From the NCBI GenBank assembly GCA_043738385.1, contig JAYUGL010000069.1, positions 1 through 38,832 on the forward strand: a stretch of 38,832 bases of DNA, given 5' to 3'. Shown in pieces: positions 1 through 8,664 of this stretch. The notes beneath the pieces were generated by a model, which saw only the letters and a list, made by a program, of their open reading frames with translations, was not told the DNA's origin and searched no databases. Origin of the DNA: JANYCD01 sp043738385 (GTDB lineage Bacteria; Pseudomonadota; Gammaproteobacteria; Burkholderiales; Rhodocyclaceae). The number at the start of each line of letters is the position of its first letter. The first letter of the stretch is position 1. A program made the translations under genes and the position numbers.

Positions 1-312
1 GCCCGCATCGCCGCGATTCAGGCGACCAAACGCACCAGCGAGCTGATTCCGCTATGCCATCCCATCGCGCTGACACATGTGTCGGTCGATTTCCTGCCCG
101 ACCTTGAACATTGCAAAGTTACTTGCCGTGTCACGACGGAAACCGTGGGGCGTACTGGCGTCGAAATGGAAGCGTTGACTGGCGTCAGCGTCGCACTGCT
201 GACCATCTACGACATGTGCAAGGCCATGGATCGCGGCATGCATATCGAGGGCGTCCACCTGCTGGAAAAGGATGGCGGGAAATCCGGCCGCTGGGTTGCC
301 GGGACCAAATAA
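1..312 (+). CDS. moaC: Cyclic pyranopterin monophosphate synthase MoaC, 3' part
   Basis: The open frame enters from the window edge and ends at TAA 310-312, giving the last 103 residues of MoaC (the full protein is usually about 160). MoaC works after MoaA in molybdenum cofactor synthesis, forming cyclic pyranopterin monophosphate in the cytoplasm. The family hallmark KRTSELIPLCHP lies near the start of the visible part, and TGVSVALLTIYDMCKAMD, which carries the conserved Asp and Lys of the active site, lies in the second half. The tail KSGRW is also typical. The start codon is outside the window. The next gene begins 93 bases downstream and is unrelated in function, so this is probably the end of a transcription unit. 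Confidence 0.95.
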   Translation, partial: ARIAAIQATKRTSELIPLCHPIALTHVSVDFLPDLEHCKVTCRVTTETVGRTGVEMEALTGVSVALLTIYDMCKAMDRGMHIEGVHLLEKDGGKSGRWVAGTK

Positions 313-355
313 AGTAACAATCCGCTCCACTCATCGGACTGGCATTACAGAGTCA

Positions 356-396
356 ACTGCTGGCACTAGCACCACCGATACGACTGCTGGCACTAG
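356..396. repeat. Short direct repeat upstream of the CHAD gene
   Basis: The 14-base word actgctggcactag occurs at 356-369 and again, exactly, at 383-396, a spacing of 27 bases, ending 10 bases before the ATG of the CYTH-CHAD gene. The copies contain TGGCAC, as in a sigma-54 -24 box, but no TTGC follows at the right distance, so I do not call a promoter. It may be a regulator site or a small local duplication. Confidence 0.5.
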
Positions 397-405
397 AATC
401 ACCCC

Positions 406-1920
406 ATGCCCGACGAAATCGAACTCAAGCTGGCGCTGCCCGAATCGGAGCAACGCCGCTTCCTGCGCCACGGGCTGCTGAAACAAGCTCTATCGCGAGA
501 AACTGTTCAACTGGTCAATATTTACTACGATACCCCCGACTTCGCATTGCATAAACGCGGCATCGCCATGCGCCTGCGCCGCCAGGGGCGGTTGTGGTTG
601 CAAACTGTCAAATGTGCCGGCGTTTCGGCGGCCGGCCTGAGTCGCAGGCCGGAATGGGAAATCCCCTATCGAGGGCAGTTTGATTTTTCAGCTATTTCGG
701 ACGAACCACTACGGAAATGGCTGATGCGGCCAAAGATCAGTGGACGAGTCGGCCCTGTATTCGAAACAAGTTTCCACCGTACCACGTGGCGCTTCGAGCC
801 CGAAACTGGGCGCGCGATGCTGCTGATGCTCGATCGTGGGTGGATCTCTGCCGCCGGCAAGCGAGAACGTATTTCGGAAGTTGAAATCGAATTGGTGACC
901 GGGGATGTCGCATCGCTATTTCAGCTTGCACAAAGCCTGTCCGCCACGCTACCCCTAACCCCGGCCATGCGGTCAAAGGCAGAGCGCGGCTATCGTCTGT
1001 TTGGTGCGATCGAGGAAACGCCTGTCAAGGCCGGCAATATTCCACTGCAAGCCAACATGGCGCCGGTGATGGCCTTTCAGCGCATCGCGTTGTCCTGCCT
1101 TGAGCATCTACAGACCAACCATCACGGTGCGGTCAGCGGCGGCGACCCCGAATACATCCACCAGATGCGGGTGGCGACACGCCGCTTGAGAGCCGCCATG
1201 CGCTTGTTCCGAGCCGTGCTTCCGCCCGGGTTTTCCGAGGAACTATTGCCATCATTGCGCGAGCTCATGCTCCCGCTCGGCCAAACGCGCGATCTGGATG
1301 TGCTGCTGACCGAAATCGTCGCCCCCGTCATGAGCGCACTGCCCACAGAGCCGCGGCTCGCCGCCCTCGCCGGACATGTCACGGAACGCCATCACGCCGC
1401 GCGCACGGCTGCCATCCAAGTGTTGCAAGCGCCAGAATATGGTCGGCTGATGCTGCTCGCCACCCACATGTTGCATCAGCCGATCTTCACTTCTACCAAC
1501 GAATCGATCAATACGCCACTGACGCGCTTCGCCACCTCGCGGCTCAAGCAGCTACGCCAGAAGATCTTGCGCCTCGCTGCAGAATCGCGCAGCAATGACC
1601 CGGCATCGCTGCATGCTTTACGCATCGGCATCAAGCGGCTGCGCTACGCGCTCGAATTCTTCAGCCCGCTGATGGCGGAAAAAAATCTGCGCGCAGTATT
1701 GCGCCATCTCGTCAATTTGCAGGACAGCCTCGGCCAACTTAACGATCTGGCAAATGCCGGCGATTTGCTGATGCAATGCGCCGCCGATATCCCCCATCTG
1801 CGCGAGGCCGTATCCCTGATTGGCGGCTGGCATGGCCCGCGCCACAAGGAACTATTGACCATTGCTGCGAAGGCAATAGCGCGATTGCGCCACATCCCAC
1901 TCCCACCGTTGCCAAAATAG
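406..1920 (+). CDS. CYTH-CHAD domain protein (inorganic triphosphatase/polyphosphate-binding family)
   Basis: A 504-residue protein with two domains. Residues 1 to about 200 form a CYTH domain: it opens with the EIELKLALPE signature and has the alternating charged strands of a triphosphate tunnel (IYYDTPDFALHKRGIAMRLRR, EVEIEL). Family members such as E. coli YgiF hydrolyse inorganic triphosphate. Residues about 220-500 form a CHAD domain, alpha-helical and rich in His and Arg (IHQMRVATRRLRAAMRLFR; LHALRIGIKRLRYALEFF). CHAD domains bind polyphosphate, as known for the family. sixA starts 3 bases after the stop, so the two are probably co-transcribed; CHAD and SixA genes are often neighbours. 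Substrate is inferred from family only. Confidence 0.9.
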   Translation: MPDEIELKLALPESEQRRFLRHGLLKQALSRETVQLVNIYYDTPDFALHKRGIAMRLRRQGRLWLQTVKCAGVSAAGLSRRPEWEIPYRGQFDFSAISDEPLRKWLMRPKISGRVGPVFETSFHRTTWRFEPETGRAMLLMLDRGWISAAGKRERISEVEIELVTGDVASLFQLAQSLSATLPLTPAMRSKAERGYRLFGAIEETPVKAGNIPLQANMAPVMAFQRIALSCLEHLQTNHHGAVSGGDPEYIHQMRVATRRLRAAMRLFRAVLPPGFSEELLPSLRELMLPLGQTRDLDVLLTEIVAPVMSALPTEPRLAALAGHVTERHHAARTAAIQVLQAPEYGRLMLLATHMLHQPIFTSTNESINTPLTRFATSRLKQLRQKILRLAAESRSNDPASLHALRIGIKRLRYALEFFSPLMAEKNLRAVLRHLVNLQDSLGQLNDLANAGDLLMQCAADIPHLREAVSLIGGWHGPRHKELLTIAAKAIARLRHIPLPPLPK

Positions 1921-1923
1921 TCC

Positions 1924-2385
1924 ATGGAACTGATACTTTGGCGTCATGCCGAGGCCGAAGATACTTACCCCGGCATCAACGACACCGAGCGCAGGCTTAC
2001 CCCTCACGGTGAAAAACAGGCTAAGGAAATGGCGAAGTGGCTGCGCCAGCAGCTTCCCGAGCAAACCCGCATTCTGGTCAGCCCCGCGCAGAGAACCATT
2101 CAGACGGCCGATGCCCTCAAACTGAATTACACCGTCGAACCGCGGATAGGCACCAGTGCTGCGCCCGCCGAACTGCTTGCCGCAGCCGGCTGGCCTGATG
2201 GCGAAGACGCGGTGCTATTGGTGGGCCATCAGCCAACCTTGGGCCAGGTCGCAGCCTCATTGATGACCGATCAGAAAATGGAATGGTCGGTGAAAAAAGG
2301 CGCGGTATGGTGGTTGTCGGGGCGGGTACGCGCGGGAAAACTGCAAACGGTGATACGCAGGGTATTCAATCCGGATATGCTTTAG
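1924..2385 (+). CDS. sixA: Phosphohistidine phosphatase SixA
   Basis: A 153-residue histidine phosphatase-superfamily protein (SixA is usually 150-165). The catalytic RHAEAE motif sits at residues 7-12, with the nucleophile His8; the SPAQRTIQTADAL segment supplies the conserved Arg, and VGHQPTLG supplies the second catalytic His. SixA removes phosphate from phosphohistidine in HPt domains or from the nitrogen-PTS protein NPr. It follows the CYTH-CHAD gene by 3 bases. A GtrA-like frame begins close behind, so 406-4432 could be one transcript. The target in this organism cannot be told from the sequence. Confidence 0.9.
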   Translation: MELILWRHAEAEDTYPGINDTERRLTPHGEKQAKEMAKWLRQQLPEQTRILVSPAQRTIQTADALKLNYTVEPRIGTSAAPAELLAAAGWPDGEDAVLLVGHQPTLGQVAASLMTDQKMEWSVKKGAVWWLSGRVRAGKLQTVIRRVFNPDML

Positions 2386-2405
2386 CATTTTTCGTCCCTC
2401 TCCCC

Positions 2406-2858
2406 TTGCAAACTCACCAACCCGATAATGCAGATGCCAAAAAAGCGCTGCATCAATTTGTACAGTACGCCCTCGTAGGCGGTACCGCCTTCGCCGTCGA
2501 TTTTTCCACGCTGTATCTGCTGACTGAGCAGGCCGGCTTTCACTATCTCGTATCAGCGACCATCGCGTTTCTTCTCGGGCTTGTAATCAACTACCTGCTC
2601 TGTATTGCCTGGGTCTTCGATGTTCGCATCATGAGCAATCGACTGCACGAGTTCAGCGTGTTCGGTCTCATCGGCATCGCTGGCCTGCTGCTCAACAATG
2701 CCCTGTTGTATGCGCTGACGGATGGGTTGGGGTTGCACTACCTGATGTCCAAGGTGATCGCCGCCGGCATTATCCTGACATTCAACTTCTCGCTACGGCG
2801 ACGCATGCTGTTCAGCGCGCGGCATTTTGCTACGGAACAACAAGTGGATATTGGCTAA
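2406..2858 (+). CDS. GtrA-family four-helix membrane protein
   Basis: The product has four hydrophobic segments and the GtrA opening FVQYALVGGTAFAVDF, ending with the basic FNFSLRRRMLF typical of the family. GtrA proteins sit in the inner membrane and are linked to export or flipping of undecaprenyl-phosphate-linked sugars. No ATG lies in frame after the sixA stop: the in-frame ATGs (2283, 2307) are inside sixA and would add a non-GtrA leader. I therefore chose TTG at 2406, giving 150 residues, the usual family length. The stop is 32 bases ahead of the ATG of the FAD oxidoreductase, which suggests co-expression in polysaccharide metabolism (inference). Confidence 0.8.
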   Translation: MQTHQPDNADAKKALHQFVQYALVGGTAFAVDFSTLYLLTEQAGFHYLVSATIAFLLGLVINYLLCIAWVFDVRIMSNRLHEFSVFGLIGIAGLLLNNALLYALTDGLGLHYLMSKVIAAGIILTFNFSLRRRMLFSARHFATEQQVDIG

Positions 2859-2890
2859 AATTGACACCTTCACCCTCTCATACTGACCCC

Positions 2891-4432
2891 ATGGAAAAGC
2901 GCGTACTGATCGCCGGCGCCGGCCCCGCTGGATTAACAGCCGCCCTGGAACTGATACGCCGTTCCGATATCAAGCCCATCATCTTCGAAACGCTTGATGA
3001 CGTTGGTGGAATCTCACGCACCATCAACTACAAGGGCAACCGGATGGACATCGGCGGCCATCGCTTCTTTTCCAAATCTGATTGGGTCATGGACTGGTGG
3101 CGCACCATTCTTCCCGTCGCGCCCGAAAATACTGTCGATGGCCTCAGCGTCATTCCCGCCGCGGATCGGCACATGCTGATTCGACCGCGGCTTTCGCGCA
3201 TCTACTTTCTGCGCAAATTCTTTGACTACCCAGTGTCTTTGTCTCTGGGAACCATGACCAATCTCGGCCTGTGGCGGCTTATCAAGATCGGTGTTGCCTA
3301 CGCATGGGCCGCTATGTTCCAGCGCAAACCCGAAAGAAACCTGGAAGACTTTTTCGTCAACCGGTTTGGGACCGAGTTATATCGCACCTTTTTCAAGGAC
3401 TATACGGAAAAGGTGTGGGGCGTGCCCTGCCGTGAAATCAGTCCGGACTGGGGTGCCCAGCGCATCAAGGGACTTTCCATCATCGGCGCCCTCAAACACG
3501 CGGCTGGCAAGCTGTTCAGCCGCTCAGGCGCAGATGTCGCCCAAAAGGGCACCAACACCAGCCTGATTGAACGCTTCATGTATCCAAAATTCGGACCCGG
3601 GCAGATGTGGCAGGTGGTTGCCGAAGAAGTCAAAGCCCGTGGCGGCGAAATTCATCACGGCCATCGGGTGGTCAAGGTGTCGCTCGATGCGGGCAAGGTC
3701 ACTGCTGTCGAAACCGAGGACCGTGAAGGAAAACGGCACGCTTGGGCCGGCGATTGGCTCGTCTCCACCATGGCGATTCGCGACTTGATGCAGGCATGCG
3801 AACCGCCGCCGCCAGCAGCGCCTGCTGCTGTTGCCAATGGGCTTTGCTACCGGGATTTCATCACCATGGGACTAATGGTCAAGAAATTGAAACCCACGCG
3901 TGATGGTCGTGGCCCCACTAATCTGGTACCTTATACCTGGATTTATATTCAAGAGCCCGATGTGAAAATCGGACGCTTGCAGATATTCAACAATTGGAGT
4001 CCGGCACTGGTCGCACAAGAAGACGTGATCTGGATGGGACTCGAATACTTCTGTCAGGAAGGTGACGAACTCTGGTCCATGTCTGACGAAGGTTTCGCCA
4101 GATTCGCCATCGACGAACTGGCCAAAATCGAACTGATTGATCCCACCGACGCCATTGACTGGCATGTGGTACGCGTACCCAAGGCATACCCAGCCTATTT
4201 CGGCAGCTATGACCAGTTCGACAAGTTACGCGCCTACACCGATACGATTGCCAACCTGTTTCTAGTAGGGCGCAATGGGATGCACCGCTACAATAATCAG
4301 GATCACTCCATGCTCACGGCGAAACTTGCCGTCGACGCGATTCTTGCCAATAGCCCCGACAAGTCTTCCCTGTGGAAGATCAATGTAGATGACGACTACC
4401 ACGAGGAAAAAAAAGATGCTTCTGCCGGCTAA
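2891..4432 (+). CDS. FAD-dependent oxidoreductase, UDP-galactopyranose mutase/protoporphyrinogen oxidase-like
   Basis: A 513-residue flavoprotein. The dinucleotide-binding motif GAGPAGLTAALE starts at about residue 8, followed by the acidic FETLDDVGG and the GGHRFFSKSD motif near residue 50, seen in the amine-oxidase/UDP-galactopyranose mutase-like branch. The C-terminal LVGRNGMHRYNNQDHSM segment closes the FAD site. The start at ATG 2891 puts the nucleotide-binding motif at the very N-terminus; a TTG at 2861 in the same frame would add ten poor-quality residues. The link with GtrA just upstream suggests a role in cell-envelope sugar metabolism, but the substrate is not known. It ends 27 bases before the convergent ligase-like gene. 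Confidence 0.8.
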   Translation: MEKRVLIAGAGPAGLTAALELIRRSDIKPIIFETLDDVGGISRTINYKGNRMDIGGHRFFSKSDWVMDWWRTILPVAPENTVDGLSVIPAADRHMLIRPRLSRIYFLRKFFDYPVSLSLGTMTNLGLWRLIKIGVAYAWAAMFQRKPERNLEDFFVNRFGTELYRTFFKDYTEKVWGVPCREISPDWGAQRIKGLSIIGALKHAAGKLFSRSGADVAQKGTNTSLIERFMYPKFGPGQMWQVVAEEVKARGGEIHHGHRVVKVSLDAGKVTAVETEDREGKRHAWAGDWLVSTMAIRDLMQACEPPPPAAPAAVANGLCYRDFITMGLMVKKLKPTRDGRGPTNLVPYTWIYIQEPDVKIGRLQIFNNWSPALVAQEDVIWMGLEYFCQEGDELWSMSDEGFARFAIDELAKIELIDPTDAIDWHVVRVPKAYPAYFGSYDQFDKLRAYTDTIANLFLVGRNGMHRYNNQDHSMLTAKLAVDAILANSPDKSSLWKINVDDDYHEEKKDASAG

Positions 4433-4459
4433 AGCCTGTCTTTACTCACTTGTGGCTCG

Positions 4460-5830
4460 TCAGCGAGCATGGATCAGAGGTGCCTTGATCGGTTTTTGCG
4501 GGGCAATGCTAACCCGATAGTCGAGAAGAGATAGATGAAGTGTGGAAAACAAACCAAAAAGCAGCAAAAAAACACAACCAAACCTAGCCCCAGATTTGTT
4601 TTCCTGCTGTTCCGAAAGAATCACTCCCAGTGCAATCGACAGATAAATCAGGTGCTCGAGATGATACATGGCAGCATCAAACAAACTTGACACAAAGATA
4701 TACAACACCACAGCGCGTGCAACAGCACCATGCGAAGAAAGTGGCGGCGAGATCAATGCCTTTAATATAGTTCCAGCGCCAAAAAGCACTGACAGAAAAA
4801 GCCCGACCAAACCCCAATCGGAAAGTATCTGAATCGCCACGTTATGTGGCTGCGCCATCTGGCCATCCAATGGCAGATGCATGCGAATGAAGCCATTGCC
4901 TCCGGCACCGGTGAGAAGCAGATGACGACTCACCAAGGCATCGATCGTCGACTTCCAGATCTGGATCCTGCTTGAAGATAGTGCGTCCAACGATTCCGAC
5001 TGCGCAGACCTGAAGAAAGCATTCCAGACTCCCATGCTTGCGTTGCCAACATCAAAGATAATCGCCAAAGCCAGCGCCGCTGAAATTTCAATAATCGTCC
5101 CTTTAAAATAGTTTGAATTCGGCCAGATCTTTAGATACAAGAACAAAGACAATAGCCAAGCCAGAATCGGCCCCCTACTTCCAGACCAAAACAACATCGC
5201 CAGACCTATTACCCGAACAACCTTGAGGAACACCTTTTCATATTTTCCGGTTTCACTGCGGTCGTATAGAAGGACAGTAAATACTCCCATCGTCAATGAA
5301 AAATGCCGGATGTTGCCGAAAACAGGCGCGTACTTCCATTCAAAAACCCATTCAGCATTTTCTAGATAGTAGATAAGAATAAGGACAATACTGAATGCTG
5401 CGGATAATCTGAAAATGCGCGGCGTGATTGGCTGAAGTCTTACCAACTCTGCAATGAGCGTTATGAATATCGGCAAAATCAGCCAGTGTGTATCTCGTGC
5501 GAATGCCGCCAAGAAGTCACCTGAGATTGCGTCGACATACACGATCCAAGCGGCCCACATTAGGTACAAAACTATTGTCTGTTGTGTGACTTGAATTTTG
5601 AAACGCAAGATGAGCGCCGAACAATAGGCAGCCAATGCCAGAGACAACGGGCTGGCGAGGCTGTTGAATCTAAAACCCTGAATACTTTTCCAGCAGAAGA
5701 TCACCAGAAAAAATAAGGTTCCAAGAAAAAGGAATTGAATCAGTTTGTCGAGACTGAGTTTCAATAAAACAGGGTGCCGATCAAGCTGGCGTAGCTTCAC
5801 TGATTCTTTACCTGTCTTACTGTTACGCAT
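4460..5830 (-). CDS. O-antigen ligase/O-oligosaccharyltransferase-like membrane protein (Wzy_C family)
   Basis: A 456-residue protein with about 10-12 predicted membrane helices. The long periplasmic loop region carries the Wzy_C-type signature, with SGSRGPILAW before it and QPHNVAIQILSDWGLVGL in it; the conserved Arg and His are the family's key residues. Such enzymes transfer lipid-linked glycans to lipid A (WaaL) or to pilin (PilO/PglL). It is the last gene of the operon starting at the pilins, so a pilin-glycosylating role is attractive but unproven. Start: ATG 5830 overlaps the upstream gene by 34 bases and lacks a ribosome site; GTG 5800 forms a GTGA overlap with the upstream stop, follows an AGGTAA box and may be the real start (446 residues). 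The gene looks more AT-rich than its neighbours. Confidence 0.8.
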   Translation of the reverse strand: MRNSKTGKESVKLRQLDRHPVLLKLSLDKLIQFLFLGTLFFLVIFCWKSIQGFRFNSLASPLSLALAAYCSALILRFKIQVTQQTIVLYLMWAAWIVYVDAISGDFLAAFARDTHWLILPIFITLIAELVRLQPITPRIFRLSAAFSIVLILIYYLENAEWVFEWKYAPVFGNIRHFSLTMGVFTVLLYDRSETGKYEKVFLKVVRVIGLAMLFWSGSRGPILAWLLSLFLYLKIWPNSNYFKGTIIEISAALALAIIFDVGNASMGVWNAFFRSAQSESLDALSSSRIQIWKSTIDALVSRHLLLTGAGGNGFIRMHLPLDGQMAQPHNVAIQILSDWGLVGLFLSVLFGAGTILKALISPPLSSHGAVARAVVLYIFVSSLFDAAMYHLEHLIYLSIALGVILSEQQENKSGARFGCVFLLLFGLFSTLHLSLLDYRVSIAPQKPIKAPLIHAR

Positions 5831-7764
5831 CGGTAAAAATAGGCGGTGCCATAACTGGATTTATCCGCGCCGATAATCGGGAGGGTCACCGCGGCCTGGA
5901 TCGGATGAGTGGAAACCACCCAGTCAAGTGCAGGGTCTTCACACAGATAGCGTAGCCCGAAGCCCGTCAATTGCATGGGTTCGTGTCCATGCAGGTTTCC
6001 TCTACTCGCGCCGTGTTGCGCCTCAATTGCATCTTCATACTGCCGCAGCAGCGCCACTTGTCGGGCCGAGGATAGTGGCCAAGTATCAGCAAGAGACGCG
6101 ACGGACAATCTCTTCAACCGGACATCCAGTTCTACGGCTTTTCTTTGGGACAACACGATCCCGATTGCCTGAAATGAGCTGGCATAGCTGGCCGTACCCA
6201 ATTCGAAAAAAACCCGTTGAGAGTTGCCCGGCCACAGGACTACCTCGCCTCTGCGCACCGGTGACTTCAGCATCTGCGGCGTCTGGGCCACAGGAACATT
6301 GTTTTCCAAGCGCAACGTTCCTCCCAACCGGTGATCCCAGTGCATGGCCGTAGCGGCCAACCCCGTTAGCAACAGCAGTGTCATCATGGTTCTAAGCGCC
6401 TGCAGCCCCATCATGCCGCACCAAACCAGCGGGCCAAGCCCAAGGCCGCCGACAATCAACAGACCTTTAAGGGCTGCGACATCGGGCAACCAGGTGACAA
6501 TCAGACTATTACCCTCGATGACAAGGTCCTGGTAATACGTCGGTGCCACTGCGAGGATCAAACCAAATGCTAAAGCCGTGATGTAGCGACCGTATGACTC
6601 AAATGCTTTTCTCCATGCAGCGAAAACTATTCCCTGCAATTTTCCGCGCAACAGTAACCAGCAGCCCAGGAGCAGGGCAGCAGATTGTTCCATGCCGACA
6701 AAGAGAATGACCGCTACGATCAAACCTGTAACCCGCAGATGTCGCTCGCCGAAGACAAACCGCTGCCCGACATCGGCCAGTGCAAAGATGCCGAAATAAA
6801 TTGCCAGCCACATGACGCGCCAAGGTTGGGCCTGCATCACCAGTTGAATTGGATAAAAATTGCTGCACAACTGCGCCAGCAGGAAACCATAGCTCGCCAC
6901 CAGCGCTGTCACTTGATACCAGCGTTGCATGCGCGGGCTGCCAAAGCGGGCACCGAGCAGTGGCGCCGCGACCCAGAACAGCGTGGCATTCAGTCGCACA
7001 TTCCCGTACGGGCCCACGAAGACATCTCTGGAAGACTGTCGGACCATTTCGGCCCAGTCCGCATCCATCACATGAAATGCGGCAGGGCCAGGCATCAGGC
7101 TCGCCCCGATTATCGTTGCGGCACCCGCAACCAACAAACCAAGCAAGACCCGGTCGTTCAATCTCACACCCATCATCAGCACCACGCCCCAAATCCCGAG
7201 CAGCGGATGAATCGCCATGGATAGCAGCGCCATCACTCCCGCAAGCATCCATTTTCGCTCCAGCGAAAATGCCATCGCCATCACCATGATGGGGATAGCG
7301 ATGACGCGCGCGGTTGCGAAATTCTCGTTCAGAACAAAGGTCGCGTTGTTGGGCGAGTAATTGAAAGAATAGATCGCCAGGGACAGTACGACGTAGGCCT
7401 GCACCCGCCAGTCATCGAACACGCGTCGCGCCAACATCCAGGCGGCGCCTATCCAAAGTGTGGCGGCCGCAACCATCACGATCTGCGCCGCCAAAGACAA
7501 CCCGCACCAGCGGATCAGCGTGCCGTACAGGGGAGAAAAGATGGTGAGGTCGTCCTGCGACCCAAACATGAAAAAGGGGTCGCGGGCATAAGCCGAAGGG
7601 TCAAGCCAGTGCAACGCCAGTAGCGAATAGATGCGGGCATCGTGGAACGAAAATCCGACATAGGGATGATTCAGCATCCACAACACCGCTGCCAGTAGCA
7701 AGATACAGAGCATCGGGGTGGGTGAACGAGCCCTGTCGAAAGCCGTATATATGGTGCGGAACAT
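5797..7764 (-). CDS. Large multi-pass membrane protein, possibly GT-C-type glycosyltransferase
   Basis: A 655-residue protein I cannot assign to a named family. It shows a hydrophobic helix at about residues 17-33, then a loop with acidic and aromatic residues (FSFHDARIYS near 38-47, then YARDPFF), at least ten further helices up to about residue 470, and a soluble C-terminal domain of about 170 residues. This outline (first-loop acidic residues, many helices, C-terminal globular domain) resembles GT-C glycosyltransferases that use lipid-linked sugars, but that is inference. It starts 12 bases after the ABC ATPase stop and overlaps the ligase-like gene, so it belongs to the pilin-ABC operon. 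Confidence 0.75.
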   Translation of the reverse strand: MFRTIYTAFDRARSPTPMLCILLLAAVLWMLNHPYVGFSFHDARIYSLLALHWLDPSAYARDPFFMFGSQDDLTIFSPLYGTLIRWCGLSLAAQIVMVAAATLWIGAAWMLARRVFDDWRVQAYVVLSLAIYSFNYSPNNATFVLNENFATARVIAIPIMVMAMAFSLERKWMLAGVMALLSMAIHPLLGIWGVVLMMGVRLNDRVLLGLLVAGAATIIGASLMPGPAAFHVMDADWAEMVRQSSRDVFVGPYGNVRLNATLFWVAAPLLGARFGSPRMQRWYQVTALVASYGFLLAQLCSNFYPIQLVMQAQPWRVMWLAIYFGIFALADVGQRFVFGERHLRVTGLIVAVILFVGMEQSAALLLGCWLLLRGKLQGIVFAAWRKAFESYGRYITALAFGLILAVAPTYYQDLVIEGNSLIVTWLPDVAALKGLLIVGGLGLGPLVWCGMMGLQALRTMMTLLLLTGLAATAMHWDHRLGGTLRLENNVPVAQTPQMLKSPVRRGEVVLWPGNSQRVFFELGTASYASSFQAIGIVLSQRKAVELDVRLKRLSVASLADTWPLSSARQVALLRQYEDAIEAQHGASRGNLHGHEPMQLTGFGLRYLCEDPALDWVVSTHPIQAAVTLPIIGADKSSYGTAYFYRCVTVRQVKNQ

Positions 7765-7776
7765 CAGCGAGAACGA

Positions 7777-8664
7777 CTACTCGCCAATGGCTTGCATGAA
7801 GGCGCTTTCCAGCGACAGCGTGGGCCTGACCTCGATGATGATATGTCCCGCTGCGCGCAACTCGTCGAGCTTCTGCCACAAGTCGTCGCGCGCCACCTCG
7901 ACCGACCAGCGCTCCGCGAAATCGGAGCACATGCCGGCTACCAGCGCCGCACCCATACTGCGCACCTGCACCATGTCCTTGCCGCCAGCCAGTTCCGCTG
8001 GCGACTGCACCGCTCGCAGCCGTCCTTTGTGAATCAGGCCGAAGCGATCCGCCAGCCGCTCCACATCATGCAGCACGTGGGAGGTAAAAAACAGGGTGCC
8101 GCCACCGCGCTTGTATTCCGCGAGGATATCGACCACATCGCGCCGGCCCACCGGATCAAGACCCGACAACGGCTCATCGAGGATCAGCAGCCGTGGCTGA
8201 ATACACAGCGCCTGAGCGATGGCAACGCGCTGGGTCATGCCTTTGGAAAAGGACCGAATCTGCGTCTTGGCGACCTTACCCAACTCCAGACGTTCCAGCC
8301 AGTTCAAACAATGGCCAGGTAAGTCCGCCACGGTCACCTTGTGGAGATGCATTCCCATCTGCAAAATTTCCAGCGGGGTCAGGTAGTCGTAAAGATAGGG
8401 ATTCTCCGGTACATAACCCAGCCGCCGGCGCGCCTGCGGCTGTTCCACCGGTACCCCGAACAGCAGAGCGCGTCCGGCACTGGCGCGCAACACACCGGTC
8501 AATATCTTGATCGTGCTGCTCTTGCCGGCGCCATTGGGGCCGATGAAGCCAAAGGCCTCTCCCTCAGCGACGGAGAAGGACACTTCATCCACGGCCTTGA
8601 CCGCAGCTTTGCGGAAACCGCGAAAGGTCTTGGTAAGACCTTCGACCAGAATTGCATCGTTCAT
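7777..8664 (-). CDS. ABC exporter ATP-binding protein (PilH-like)
   Basis: A 295-residue ABC ATPase with every core motif: Walker A GPNGAGKS at residues 42-49, Q-loop region near 85-95, signature FSKGMTQRV near 139-147, Walker B LLILDEP near 159-165, and the switch His in FFTSHVL. The last ~75 residues are an extension typical of ABC-2 (exporter) ATPases. Its ATG overlaps the TGA of the preceding gene (ATGA), and the membrane permease lies one gene further upstream. This permease-anchored protein-ATPase order next to a pilin recalls the pilG/H/I genes of Myxococcus, needed for pilus assembly; that equivalence is a hypothesis. Confidence 0.9.
   Translation of the reverse strand: MNDAILVEGLTKTFRGFRKAAVKAVDEVSFSVAEGEAFGFIGPNGAGKSSTIKILTGVLRASAGRALLFGVPVEQPQARRRLGYVPENPYLYDYLTPLEILQMGMHLHKVTVADLPGHCLNWLERLELGKVAKTQIRSFSKGMTQRVAIAQALCIQPRLLILDEPLSGLDPVGRRDVVDILAEYKRGGGTLFFTSHVLHDVERLADRFGLIHKGRLRAVQSPAELAGGKDMVQVRSMGAALVAGMCSDFAERWSVEVARDDLWQKLDELRAAGHIIIEVRPTLSLESAFMQAIGE

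Noticed and set aside
356..396. TGGCAC within the direct repeat as a sigma-54 promoter for the CHAD gene
   Set aside because: No TTGC element at the required spacing; the match ends at the -24 half.
4450..4470. GCTCG/CGAGC hairpin as a terminator between convergent genes
   Set aside because: The stem is only 5 bp, overlaps the ligase gene end, and has no T run.
6599..7252. Long minus-strand frame inside the 655-residue membrane protein gene
   Set aside because: Cys-, Gly- and Arg-rich composition with no motif; it is an off-frame shadow of the real gene.
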